Shown: positions 15,699-23,885 of the stretch, in pieces | Numbering within the stretch: position 1 is the first letter of the stretch | Layout: every line of letters starts with the position of its first letter | NCBI RefSeq assembly: GCF_900109465.1 | Contig: NZ_FOAZ01000016.1 | Coordinates: 192,140 to 256,139, forward strand | DNA: 64,000 bases | Origin: Streptacidiphilus jiangxiensis | Lineage (GTDB): Bacteria; Actinomycetota; Actinomycetes; Streptomycetales; Streptomycetaceae | Direction: 5' to 3' | The notes under the pieces: generated by a model | The model's database searches: none | What the model saw: the letters and a program-made list of their open reading frames with translations, nothing else | Told to the model about the DNA's origin: nothing | Made by a program: the position numbers and the translations under genes

Positions 15699-18056
15699 TC
15701 ACGCGTCGCCGCCGCAGAGGTAGAGCGACTGCGCGGACGCGCCGCGGCTGAATCCTCCGCCGAGTCCTCCGCCGAAGGCGCCGAGGTCGGGTGCGGTCGA
15801 GGAGGCAGCGGCCGTGCCGCCGTAGGCGGCCGGAGGAACGACGGCGCAGGCCTGTCGCACCCAGCTCTGGACCGCACCGCCGCCCTGCGACTGCCCGGCG
15901 GCCGCGCCCACGCCACCACCGCCCATGCCGCCACCGAGCAGGACGAAGCGCAGCTGGTGCGTGGAGACGAGCTGTCGGAACCGAGCAAGCGTCGGGCTCG
16001 GCACCGCTCCGGTGAAGCCGCCCATCGGCATCACCTCCTTGCCCGTGGCCAGGATGAACGGCGAGGCCGTGCTCCAGCTGGACGTCGCCATCAGGTAGCT
16101 CGCCCCGCCGTCGTGGGCGGAGACGTAGTCGAACAGCCTCTGCTGCGAGGCCGTCAGCGTCGTCGAGCCGGTGAACCCGTCGAACGCGCCACCGCCGCCA
16201 CCCCCGGCGGCGCCGGTGCGACCCGTGCCGTGACGGCCGCCCCCGAACGCGGCGTACCCGCCGCCGGAGCCGAAGCCGGACCCACCGCCGGAGCCGAACC
16301 CGCCGCCGAAGCCGTGGCGGCCCTCTCGCTGGGCCCCGCCCCCGAACGCCGCGGCGAGGCCGCCGCCACGGGCCGTCGGGCCGACCGAGCCCATCATCGA
16401 CGCCATGCCGCCACCCGAACCGCCGCCCAGGACCGAGACGGCCCACGCGGCGGGAGTCACGACGACGGCCAGGAGACCGGCCGCCACACCGACGGCCGCG
16501 AGACGCGGTCGTGCCAGGCGCGGCACCCGCCCCACCGCGAGCAGCGCGGCGGCGACCGCGGCCGCCGCGACGGAGAGCGGCACCGCCCACGGGCGGAACG
16601 TCGGGAACGGATGTGCCAGCCACGCCGCCCAGGCCGCCGTGGCGGCGACGGCCACCGGGAGGACGACGGCCCCGCGGCCGCCCGCGCGGTAGGCGCGCCA
16701 CATCGCGACCAGACCCGCGCCGCTCGTCGCGGCCAGCGCGGTGGCGATCACGCCCATGTAGTAGGTGTGGCCGCCGACGCTGCCCGCGCTGAAGGCGAGG
16801 AAGAAGACGGCCAGCCAGGTGCCCCACATCAGGTAGCCGGCGCGGAGCCGGTCGGTGCGCGGACGCCGACCGCGCCACAGGATGCCGAAGACCAGGGAGA
16901 GCGCGGCGAGCGGGTAGAGCCAGCCCGTCTGCGAGGCGACGGCGGAGCCGAACATCTTGCCCCAGCCGCCGTCACTCCCCCCACCGCCGCCGAGCACGGC
17001 GGCCCGCGCCGCCAGCGCCTGCGCCGACGCGGCACCTGAGCCGGCACCGGAGCCGGTCCCCGCCGCGCCACCCGTGCCCGCCGCGCCGGCCGAGGCCGAG
17101 GTCCCGCCGAGGCCGTGCCGGGAGCCGCCCCCGCCCCCGCCACCGCGGACGGCCTGGATGCTGCCGGTGTCGGAGGCGTCCACGCCCACCGACGAGAAGC
17201 GGTTCAGGAAGTTGTAGCCCACCACCATGCTGTAGGCGGAGTTGTCCGTGGTGCCGTCCACGTACGGTCGGTCCTTCGCCGGGGTCAGCGTCACCAGCGC
17301 GATCCAGGACGCCGAGACGGCCAGCATGACCGCCCCGGCCACGGCGAGGTGCGCGAGGCGGCGGCGCAGCGGCGCGGGCGCGGCGAGCAGGTAGACCAGG
17401 GCGAGGGCGGGAAGCACGGCCCACGCCTCCAGCATCTTGGTCTGGAACGCCAGACCCACCCAGATGCCGGCGGCGAGCAGGGTCCGCAGCCGGCCGGTCG
17501 TGGCGGCCCGCTGGGCAGCCTCCGCCGCGCAGATCAGCAGCAGGGTGAAGGCGGGGTCCTCGACCGAGGTGCGGAACAGGCCCGCCACCACCGGCGTCAG
17601 TGCGAACAGCCCGCAGGCGAGCAACGCGGCGTTGGCGCCGGCCCACTGACGCACCGCCTTGTACAGCACCAGCACCGCCAACACGCCCTCGACGGCCTGC
17701 GGCAACGCCACCGACCAGGCGTGGAACCCGAAGATCCGGGCGGAGAGCGCCTGCGGCCACACGAAGCCGGGCAGCTTGTCGAGGGTGATGGTGCTCGCGG
17801 GGTCGAACGAGCCGAAGACGAAGGCCTTCCAGCTCTCCGAGCCACTGCGCGCGGCGTTCGCGTAGAAGCCGTGGAACGAGGCCTGGTCGATCCGCCAGAA
17901 GAACAGCAGCGCTGCCAACGCCGTGACGGCGAGCAGGGCGGGCCGTGCGTAGCGGGGTTGGTCGGCAGGGGACCGCCACGGACGGTAGCGGCCTGCACGT
18001 CGGACGTTCGGAGAATCCGCAGGCGTGGTGAGGACGCCGGTGACACTTGGAGCCAT
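15699..18056 (-). CDS. GT39-type membrane mannosyltransferase (YkcB-like)
   Basis: A multi-membrane GT-C glycosyltransferase of 785 residues from the ATG at 18056 (a TTG at 18077 would add 7). It is expected to use polyprenyl-phosphate sugar. The N-terminal half has the GT39 pattern, with SFHGFYANAARSGSESWKAF in the first large loop and about 10 helices. Two long Gly/Ser/Ala runs interrupt the protein. The C-terminal region (YLMATSSWSTASPFILATGKEVMPMGG, then RFRQLVSTHQLRFVLLGG) matches the soluble C-terminal domain of YkcA/YkcB-like transferases. The acceptor is unknown, and the low-complexity runs are unusually long. Confidence 0.82.
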   Translation of the reverse strand: MAPSVTGVLTTPADSPNVRRAGRYRPWRSPADQPRYARPALLAVTALAALLFFWRIDQASFHGFYANAARSGSESWKAFVFGSFDPASTITLDKLPGFVWPQALSARIFGFHAWSVALPQAVEGVLAVLVLYKAVRQWAGANAALLACGLFALTPVVAGLFRTSVEDPAFTLLLICAAEAAQRAATTGRLRTLLAAGIWVGLAFQTKMLEAWAVLPALALVYLLAAPAPLRRRLAHLAVAGAVMLAVSASWIALVTLTPAKDRPYVDGTTDNSAYSMVVGYNFLNRFSSVGVDASDTGSIQAVRGGGGGGGSRHGLGGTSASAGAAGTGGAAGTGSGAGSGAASAQALAARAAVLGGGGGSDGGWGKMFGSAVASQTGWLYPLAALSLVFGILWRGRRPRTDRLRAGYLMWGTWLAVFFLAFSAGSVGGHTYYMGVIATALAATSGAGLVAMWRAYRAGGRGAVVLPVAVAATAAWAAWLAHPFPTFRPWAVPLSVAAAAVAAALLAVGRVPRLARPRLAAVGVAAGLLAVVVTPAAWAVSVLGGGSGGGMASMMGSVGPTARGGGLAAAFGGGAQREGRHGFGGGFGSGGGSGFGSGGGYAAFGGGRHGTGRTGAAGGGGGGAFDGFTGSTTLTASQQRLFDYVSAHDGGASYLMATSSWSTASPFILATGKEVMPMGGFTGAVPSPTLARFRQLVSTHQLRFVLLGGGMGGGGVGAAAGQSQGGGAVQSWVRQACAVVPPAAYGGTAAASSTAPDLGAFGGGLGGGFSRGASAQSLYLCGGDA

Positions 18057-18186
18057 AGCGATGACAGTGGGTGACAAACCTGTGAAAACGCTCCCTCGAG
18101 CTGCGACGCGCCGTCACTCTTAACCAGTTCTGCCGAGCGTCTTGCCAGGGACACATAAATCCCGTGCACACGCACGGTCGTCCTGC

Positions 18187-18192
18187 TAGCGT
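18187..18192 (+). promoter_or_regulatory. -10 box of the threonine leader
   Basis: TAGCGT is followed by exactly 7 nt and then the leader-peptide ATG at 18200, so the leader is probably translated from a leaderless transcript. A weak -35 candidate, TGCACA, lies at 18165-18170 with a 16-nt spacer. Confidence 0.55.
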
Positions 18193-18199
18193 CCCAGTC

Positions 18200-18253
18200 A
18201 TGCAGATCGCAGCCGTACCCACGACGACGCCGGATCCCGTCCCGGCGCGCTGA
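18200..18253 (+). CDS. threonine leader peptide (attenuator)
   Basis: A 17-codon open frame encoding MQIAAVPTTTPDPVPAR, with three consecutive threonine codons (ACG ACG ACG, 18221-18229) in its middle. A strong intrinsic terminator follows 21 bp after the stop, and the downstream gene is a threonyl-tRNA synthetase. That order is the signature of ribosome-mediated attenuation: with scarce charged Thr-tRNA the ribosome would stall on the Thr run and prevent termination. The peptide itself probably has no other function. Confidence 0.8.
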   Translation: MQIAAVPTTTPDPVPAR

Positions 18254-18273
18254 CAGCTGCTTGCAGTCCTCCA

Positions 18274-18297
18274 AGCCCCGGGCGAGCGCCCGGGGCT
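18274..18297 (+). terminator. attenuator terminator before the ThrRS gene
   Basis: A perfect 10-bp GC-rich stem (18274-18283 with 18288-18297) with a 4-nt loop runs into TTTC. It lies between the Thr leader peptide and the synthetase. Competing 5-bp pairings are visible: 18229-18233 with 18242-18246, and 18241-18245 with 18278-18282; the second would break the terminator. They are weaker than those at the Trp leader. Confidence 0.8.
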
Positions 18298-18350
18298 TTC
18301 GTCATGCGGTCACTCGTCCGGTCCTCCCGACCCGTCCCGAGGTGACCGCC

Positions 18351-19586
18351 ATGAACGACCAGCGCAGCAACGACCACCGCAAGCTCGGCCGTGAGCTCGG
18401 GCTCTTCGACACCGACCCGCTGATCGGGGCGGGCCTGCCCTACTGGCTCCCCGACGGCGCCGTCATCCGCCACGAACTGGAGGAGTACGTCCGCGACCTG
18501 GAGCGGCGCTCCGGCTACCGGCACGTCTACTCGCCGGTGCTGGGCAAGCGCGAGCTGTACGAGCGCTCCGGGCACTGGGCCCACTACCGCGAGGACATGT
18601 TCCCGCCGATGCGGCTCGGCGCCGAGGAGGTGGTGCTCCGCCCGAGCCTGTGCCCGCACCACGCCGTGATGTACCGCTCCCGGGCCCGCAGCTACCGCGA
18701 ACTGCCGCTGCGCCTGGCCGAGCTCGGCGGCATGTACCGGTCCGAACTCTCCGGCGTGCTGGGCGGCCTGACCCGGGTGCGGGCGATCCAGCTGAACGAC
18801 GGCCACGTCTTCTGCACCCTCGACCAGGTGGCGGAGGAGGCCGCGAGGGCGCTGGCGCTGATCCGGGAGGCGCACCGCGTGCTCGGCATCGAGCCGGTGC
18901 GGTACCGGCTCTCGCTGCCCGGTGCGGGCGGCAAGTACGTGGCCGCTCCGGAGCTGTGGGAGCGGTCGGCCAAGCTGCTCACCGAGGTGCTGGACGGGTC
19001 CGGCCTGCCCTACGAGGCCCAGGAGGGCGAGGCCGCCTTCTACGGCCCCAAGATCGACGTGCAGATCGCCGACGGTGCCGGACGCGAGGCGACCCTCTCC
19101 ACCGTCCAGGTCGACTTCCACCAACCCGAGCAGTTCGAGCTGGAGTACATCGGCGCGGACGGGGCCCGGCACCGGCCGGTGATGGTCCATCGGGCGATCA
19201 TCGGCAGCGTGGAGCGGGCCGTCGCGCACCTGATCGAGCTCTACGGCGGGGCGTTCCCGGCGTGGCTCGCGCCGGTGCAGGTGGCCCTGCTGCCGCTGTC
19301 GGCCGGGGAGGACGCGGCGGTGGCGGAGCTGGCCGACCGCTGTCTGGAGCTCGGTCTGCGGGCCCAGGTGCTCGGCCCCGAGCAGGGCACCCTCGGGGCC
19401 CGGGTGCGCGCCGCCCGCCTGGTTCCGTACCAGGTGGTGGTCGGCGCCCGGGAGGCGGCGCAGGGCCTGGTCGCCCCACGCCTGCGCGACGGCTCCCGGC
19501 CCGCGCCGCTGCCGGTGGCGGACTTCCTGGCGCGGGTGGCGGCGGGCGTCGCCGCGCGCGAGCGCGAGCCGCGGCTCGACGGATGA
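18351..19586 (+). CDS. thrS: truncated-type threonyl-tRNA synthetase (no editing domain)
   Basis: Charges tRNA-Thr with threonine. The 411 residues hold only the class II catalytic core and the C-terminal anticodon-binding domain; the TGS and editing domains of the usual ~640-residue enzyme are absent. All three catalytic zinc ligands can be placed: Cys in LRPSLCPHHAV, His in NDGHVFC and His in VMVHRAIIGSVER. The motif 2 region RLAELGGMYRSELSG and the tail LVPYQVVVGAREA (anticodon domain) are clear. The gene follows a Thr leader-peptide attenuator. I infer a second, inducible ThrRS, with a housekeeping copy elsewhere. The ATG at 18351 follows GAGGTGACCGCC. Confidence 0.88.
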   Translation: MNDQRSNDHRKLGRELGLFDTDPLIGAGLPYWLPDGAVIRHELEEYVRDLERRSGYRHVYSPVLGKRELYERSGHWAHYREDMFPPMRLGAEEVVLRPSLCPHHAVMYRSRARSYRELPLRLAELGGMYRSELSGVLGGLTRVRAIQLNDGHVFCTLDQVAEEAARALALIREAHRVLGIEPVRYRLSLPGAGGKYVAAPELWERSAKLLTEVLDGSGLPYEAQEGEAAFYGPKIDVQIADGAGREATLSTVQVDFHQPEQFELEYIGADGARHRPVMVHRAIIGSVERAVAHLIELYGGAFPAWLAPVQVALLPLSAGEDAAVAELADRCLELGLRAQVLGPEQGTLGARVRAARLVPYQVVVGAREAAQGLVAPRLRDGSRPAPLPVADFLARVAAGVAAREREPRLDG

Positions 19587-19602
19587 GGTGCGATTAATTC
19601 GG

Positions 19603-19630
19603 TTGCGTGGCCCGGGCAGGCGGCTAGAGT
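19603..19630 (+). promoter_or_regulatory. candidate promoter for the RIO kinase gene
   Basis: TTGCGT (19603-19608) and TAGAGT (19625-19630) are separated by 16 bp. The start codon is 184 bp further on, implying a long 5' untranslated region, or that another promoter is used. Confidence 0.4.
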
Positions 19631-19657
19631 TGGCGCGTTGCCGCAAGCCCGGGCCAC
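19607..19657. terminator. long inverted repeat after the ThrRS gene
   Basis: An 11-bp perfect inverted repeat (19607-19617 with 19647-19657) encloses a 29-nt loop that contains the TAGAGT promoter element. It may terminate the synthetase transcript, or it may overlap the next gene's promoter as a control element. The rest of 19587-19813 shows nothing clear. Confidence 0.4.
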
Positions 19658-19813
19658 GGCTGTGCCGTATGTCGCCAGCGTGTGTCTGCCCGGCCGGGAT
19701 GAGAGTGGAGGTGAGCCGCAGGATGGTTGCCGTGACGACACGGCGCGCCTTCGTCTGCGCGCCAGAAGCCTCCCTCTGTCACCTGCTCGCCGGCTGAGCC
19801 TGGCGTCCCCTTC

Positions 19814-20827
19814 GTGGACGCCCTCCGGCGGGCCCTCCCGCTGGAGACTCCTCCCTTGCGCAAGCGATTCGCCGACAGCGACTCCTTCGTCCGTATCACC
19901 CCCAAGGGTGGCCGTCGTGGCCGCCGTTCCGACCTCGCCGACGACGCCTTCGACCACCCGGCCTTCCAGTGGTTCCCCGAGGGCGACGACGAGGCCGACT
20001 ACTCCGACGAGGCCTCCGCGTCCGCCGTCGGCGCCGACACCCCGCCCCAGGGCGACCGCTGGTCCACCTGGGACCGGTCCACCCCCACCGAGAAGGGCCC
20101 CGAGCCGCGACCCGACTGGGTGGTGACCGAACTCGGAGCGGTCGACACCGAGTTGGGCATCGTGAAGACCGGCAAGGAGGCCGACGTCTTCCTGGTCGAG
20201 CGCGCCGTCCCGGGCACCGACCGGCGCACCCTGATGGCGGCCAAGCGCTACCGCGACGGTCACCACCGGCTCTTCCATCGCGACTCGGGCTATCTGGAGG
20301 GCCGCAGCCACAAGGAGTCCCGGGTCAGCCGGGCCATGTCCAAGCGGAGCGAATTCGGCAAGCAGGCCATCGCCGGCCAGTGGGCGGGGGCCGAGTTCGC
20401 CGCGCTCTCCCGGCTCTGGCTGGCCGGCGCGGCCGTGCCCTACCCGGTCCAGATCGTCGGTACCGAGATCCTGATGGAGTTCGTCGGCGACGAGTCGGGC
20501 GCCGCCGCGCCGCGACTGGCGCAGGTGCGGCCCGAGGATGCGGACCTGGACGACCTGTGGAGCCAACTCGGTCACAGCCTCTCGCTGTTGGCCCGTGACG
20601 GCTACGCCCACGGCGACCTGTCCGCCTACAACATCCTGGTCCACCAGGGCCGACTCGTGATCATCGACGTGCCGCAGATCGTCGACGTCATCGCCAACCC
20701 GCGCGGCCGGTCCTTCCTGGAACGCGACGTGCGCAACGTCGGCGCCTGGTTCGTCGCGCGCGGCCTGCCCGAGCACCGGGTGGAGGAACTGACGGCCGAA
20801 CTGGCCTTCGACGCGCGGCTGGATTGA
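19814..20827 (+). CDS. RIO-type atypical protein kinase
   Basis: A 337-residue RIO1-family kinase. After an acidic N-terminal region (residues 45-85), the ATP-site segment GIVKTGKEADVFLVE leads to the catalytic-lysine candidate LMAAKRYR. The catalytic loop YAHGDLSAYNILV is near residue 267, and the metal-binding Asp sits in LVIIDVPQIVDV. FEVGRS-type C-lobe elements give way to SFLERDVRNVGAWF. The GTG at 19814 is used; a TTG at 19856 (start of LRKRFADSDSFVRI) is a good alternative, since conservation seems to begin there. The bacterial target is unknown. Confidence 0.88.
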   Translation: MDALRRALPLETPPLRKRFADSDSFVRITPKGGRRGRRSDLADDAFDHPAFQWFPEGDDEADYSDEASASAVGADTPPQGDRWSTWDRSTPTEKGPEPRPDWVVTELGAVDTELGIVKTGKEADVFLVERAVPGTDRRTLMAAKRYRDGHHRLFHRDSGYLEGRSHKESRVSRAMSKRSEFGKQAIAGQWAGAEFAALSRLWLAGAAVPYPVQIVGTEILMEFVGDESGAAAPRLAQVRPEDADLDDLWSQLGHSLSLLARDGYAHGDLSAYNILVHQGRLVIIDVPQIVDVIANPRGRSFLERDVRNVGAWFVARGLPEHRVEELTAELAFDARLD

Positions 20828-20853
20828 AGCGGGGGAGAGTAGCAGGCCCGTCG

Positions 20854-20892
20854 GGTCTCTGCGGGGAGTTTGCCAGACCCCCCGCAGAGACC
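20854..20892 (+). terminator. hairpin terminator after the RIO kinase
   Basis: A 13-bp perfect inverted repeat (20854-20866 with 20880-20892) with a 13-nt loop begins 27 bp after the kinase stop. It separates the kinase from the next, co-directional gene. Confidence 0.8.
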
Positions 20893-20963
20893 TCACCGCA
20901 GGTGCGACGGTGACGAAAGGTCCGGAATCCACCGGTCCGTGCGCGTCGTCGTTCGGAGGAGCC

Positions 20964-21764
20964 GTGAGGTACTGCCCGACCTGCCGCCGCTACGTCAACG
21001 GCGCGTACTCCTGCGCCGGTTGCGGCATCGAGGCGACGAAGCTGCCCTACGTCGGCCCCGACGAGCCGTTGACGCGGCGACAGCCGGCGCTGCCGTTGTT
21101 CGCGGAGCGCGCCTCCGCTCCCTCCCTTCCCTCCCTCCTGTCGGCAGGCTCAGCGTCGACGGGGGCCGTTCCGATCGCGCCCGCGTCGCCCGAGCCGCCA
21201 CGGCGGGTGGCCGCACCGCACGCCGTGGTGCCGCTCTCACGCCGCTCGCGTGCGGGGCGGCTCGCCCCGGCCCTGCTGGTCGCGGGGCTCGGCGTTGCCG
21301 GGCTGTGCGCGGTGACGGGCAGCGCGGCGCCCGGCGGCGCGGCCGCCGCACAGGGTTCGGCGCCGCTGAGCGCGCCCACGGTGGACGGCCTCGGCGCGGG
21401 CGGCGGTTCCGGTGGCGGCGTGGGCGCCACACCGACCAGCCTGGCGGGCATGTCGACGCCGACCGGCGCCCCGTCGGCGCAACCCTCGGGCGCCGGTGAC
21501 ACCGTCGGTGTCGCCGCCGTCGAACCGGCTCCGACCACCTGGACGACGGGCGCCTCGTCGGCGTTCACGCCGCTGCTGCCCGTGGCCGCCACCAGCGCGG
21601 CGCCCGGCACCCAGGCCCCGAGCCCGCCGATCACGACGCCGTCCTCGACCGCGCCCGGTGCGGCGGGCGGCTCCCCGACCACCCGCTCCGGCCCGACCCC
21701 GGCCCCGGCGGTGACCCCGGGTCCGTCCTGCGTCATCGACCTGCTCGGCCTCTGCGTGCGGTGA
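20964..21764 (+). CDS. SCO2400-like zinc-ribbon membrane protein
   Basis: A 266-residue protein starting at GTG 20964 (GGAGGA ribosome-binding site). The start is confirmed by its paralogue at 53404-54072, which begins in the same way (here MRYCPTCRRYVNGAYSCAGCG). The N-terminal 21 residues are a CxxC...CxxC zinc ribbon. A Pro/Ala-rich linker, one transmembrane helix (RLAPALLVAGLGVAGLCAVT) and a low-complexity Thr/Pro/Gly exterior follow. It ends with a Cys pair (CVIDLLGLCVR), possibly a disulfide loop outside the cell. The architecture suggests an anchored sensor or scaffold; function unknown. Confidence 0.75.
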   Translation: MRYCPTCRRYVNGAYSCAGCGIEATKLPYVGPDEPLTRRQPALPLFAERASAPSLPSLLSAGSASTGAVPIAPASPEPPRRVAAPHAVVPLSRRSRAGRLAPALLVAGLGVAGLCAVTGSAAPGGAAAAQGSAPLSAPTVDGLGAGGGSGGGVGATPTSLAGMSTPTGAPSAQPSGAGDTVGVAAVEPAPTTWTTGASSAFTPLLPVAATSAAPGTQAPSPPITTPSSTAPGAAGGSPTTRSGPTPAPAVTPGPSCVIDLLGLCVR

Positions 21765-21858
21765 GTCCGTGCGGTGCGTGCGTGCGGCGAGCCCCGGTGC
21801 CGGATCGGCGTCGCTGTCGGACCCTGCCCCTACCCTGTCCGGCATGGAGGGCGATGCG

Positions 21859-22833
21859 ATGAGCGGGAGCGCCGGCAGCCGACAACCGGTCTCGTCGCCG
21901 GTGCGCGAGTGGCTCCTCGACGGTGATCCGGCGATCCGCTGGCAGGTCCTGCGCGATCTCCTCGGCGCCCCCGAGGACGTGGTGGCGGCGGAACGCGCAC
22001 GGGTGGCCGCCGAGGGCTGGGGCGCCCGCCTGCTGGCGGCTCGCGACGAGGACGGCCAGTGGATGGGCGGGGCGTACTTCCCCGGCCGCGGCGAGCCGCC
22101 GGACGACGGCGGCCAGCCGTGGACCGCGACGCTGCCGGCGCTGATGGAGCTCCACGCGTTCGGCCTCGACCCGACCGACGACACCGCCCGCGCGATGGTC
22201 GCGCTCGTCGCCGCGAACTGCCGTTGGGAGTACAACGACGAGCCGTTCTTCGACGGCGAGGTCGAGCCGTGCATCAACGGCCGCCTGGTGACTCTGGGTT
22301 CCTACTTCGGCGTCGACGTCGACGGCGTCGTCGCCCGGCTCCTCGCCGACCGGCTCGACGACGGCGGCTGGAACTGCTGGGCCGAGGAGGGTGCCGTCGT
22401 CTCGTCGTTCGACTCGACGATCTGCGTCCTCGAGGGCCTGCTCGCGTACGAGGCGGCGACGGGAGGCTCCCCGGAGGTGGCTGCCGCCCTGCGTGGTGGG
22501 GAGCGGTACCTGCTCGACCGCGCCCTGTTCCGCCGTCGGAGCACGGGCGAGGTGCCGGTCGACGCCTGGCTGAGGTTCTCCTTCCCCACCCGGTGGCACT
22601 ACGACGTCCTGCGCGGCCTGGAGTACTTCCGCGCGGCCGACGTCCGCGATCCGCGGCTCGGCGAGGCGGTCGAGCTGGTTCGTTCCCGCCGTCGGGCCGA
22701 CGGCACCTGGCCGCTGGAGAACACCCATGCCGGGGAGGTCCACTTCGCCCTGGAGGACGGAGACGGCCGCCCGAGCCGGTGGAACACCCTGCGGGCGGCC
22801 CGGGTTCTCTCCTGGTGGGACGGCCCTGCCTGA
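21859..22833 (+). CDS. squalene-cyclase-like alpha/alpha-toroid protein
   Basis: A 324-residue soluble protein with the repetitive helical pattern of the terpenoid cyclase/prenyltransferase toroid. The ATG at 21859 has GGAGG 8 nt upstream; an ATG at 21844 is also in frame. Segments such as DGQWMGGAYFPGRGEPPDDG, LDDGGWNCWAEEGAVVSSFDSTICVLEGL and RRADGTWPLENTHAGEV resemble QW-type repeats. The catalytic DxDD of true cyclases is missing, so cyclase activity is unlikely. Such proteins are often annotated as squalene cyclase or hypothetical. It is convergent with the next gene. Confidence 0.75.
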   Translation: MSGSAGSRQPVSSPVREWLLDGDPAIRWQVLRDLLGAPEDVVAAERARVAAEGWGARLLAARDEDGQWMGGAYFPGRGEPPDDGGQPWTATLPALMELHAFGLDPTDDTARAMVALVAANCRWEYNDEPFFDGEVEPCINGRLVTLGSYFGVDVDGVVARLLADRLDDGGWNCWAEEGAVVSSFDSTICVLEGLLAYEAATGGSPEVAAALRGGERYLLDRALFRRRSTGEVPVDAWLRFSFPTRWHYDVLRGLEYFRAADVRDPRLGEAVELVRSRRRADGTWPLENTHAGEVHFALEDGDGRPSRWNTLRAARVLSWWDGPA

Positions 22834-22850
22834 GGCCTCGTCCCGGATGC

Positions 22851-23390
22851 TCAGGAGGAGCCCGTGTCGGCCTCGGTCTCGCCCTCGGCCTTGGCGCGGA
22901 GCTCCTCCAGCCACTGCGCGGCCTCGGCGGCCGGGACGCGTTCCAGCTTCGCACCGTGACGCTCGGCGATCGCGTCGACGGAGCGCGGGTCGGACTCCAC
23001 CATCTCCGCCACCAGCAGGCAGCTGTTCGGATCCACCCACGCGGCCAGGCCGACCAGGGTGTCCGTGCCCTGTTCGGCCTGCGTGCCGTCGGCCAGGACG
23101 CCGAGGCCGGCGCCGAGCCCGATGCCGACCGCGACGGCCAGCGGACCGATGAACAGCCCGAGGACCGTGCCGACGGTGCCGAAGCCCACCATCGCGCCGC
23201 CCGCGCCCGGATCGTAGTCCTCCGGGACGGTGACCTTGCCGTCGGCGCCCCGCTCCATCAGCGCCGCGCGGGAGACCGTCGGCAGTTCCTTCACCTCCGC
23301 GAAGGCGGCGTCGGCAGCGGCGCGGTCGGCGAGGGTGAACAGCAGCACCTTGTCGTCGTGCGCCATGTCCGAGGACATGTCCCGCATCAT
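22851..23390 (-). CDS. DUF1269-like membrane protein
   Basis: A 179-residue protein. A ferredoxin-like N-terminal part (KVLLFTLADRAAADAAFAEV) and a C-terminal part (CLLVAEMVESDPRSVDAIAE) flank a central Gly-rich hydrophobic hairpin (GLFIGPLAVAVGIGLGAGLGVLAD), as in DUF1269/general-stress membrane proteins. The ATG at 23390 has GGGGAG 6 nt upstream. It overlaps the stop of the preceding gene (ATGA), so the two are translationally coupled. Function unknown. Confidence 0.75.
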   Translation of the reverse strand: MMRDMSSDMAHDDKVLLFTLADRAAADAAFAEVKELPTVSRAALMERGADGKVTVPEDYDPGAGGAMVGFGTVGTVLGLFIGPLAVAVGIGLGAGLGVLADGTQAEQGTDTLVGLAAWVDPNSCLLVAEMVESDPRSVDAIAERHGAKLERVPAAEAAQWLEELRAKAEGETEADTGSS

Positions 23391-23689
23391 GCGCCGCTCC
23401 CCTCGCCGGTCCCACCCTCGGAGCCCTCGGAGCCCTCGGAGCCCTCGGAGCCCCCGGGGCGCTCGGCGCGCTCCTGCGCCTCCCACGCCTCCTCGTTCTC
23501 CTGCACCTTCTCCAGTGCGTGCGAGGCCTCCTCCTGGGTCGCGAACGGACCGAGGAGGAACCGGGCCGGGCACACGTGCCCCTGTTCCGGGCGGTGGTGG
23601 CGCAGGCAGAAGTACCAGGGTTCCGGCTTGCCGAGCTGGGCCTCGTCGAGGTCCTCGCGCAGCTCGTCACCGGCGTCCGGCCAGCTCAC
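23387..23689 (-). CDS. SPOR-like small protein with a Gly-Ser-Glu tail
   Basis: A 100-residue protein. The core WYFCLRHHRPEQGHVCPARF, then LLGPFATQEEASHALEKV, matches a small actinobacterial family annotated as SPOR-domain-like, with conserved Cys and His residues. The C-terminus is a GSE repeat encoded by four copies of a 9-bp unit. It is the first gene of a two-gene unit, its stop overlapping the next start. Function unknown. Confidence 0.7.
   Translation of the reverse strand: MSWPDAGDELREDLDEAQLGKPEPWYFCLRHHRPEQGHVCPARFLLGPFATQEEASHALEKVQENEEAWEAQERAERPGGSEGSEGSEGSEGGTGEGSGA
23415..23450. repeat. 9-bp tandem repeat, 4 copies
   Basis: Four perfect copies of CCCTCGGAG lie in the 3' end of the small SPOR-like gene and encode its Gly-Ser-Glu tail. 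The unit keeps the reading frame if copy number changes. Confidence 0.9.
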
Positions 23690-23885
23690 CTCAGGTCACC
23701 TCCGCGCAGACACCCCGCGCCGCGGACGCGACCGGGTCCAGGGCCTGTCCGACAGGCCGTCGCCACCATGATCCGCCCGGACCACCCGCCGCGCGCGTTC
23801 ACCGCCGCCGTTCGGTGCGGAGGCGGGGGCCAGGTGGAATCATGGGAGGCGTCGAACATCACCGAGAGCGATGGGACGGATACGC

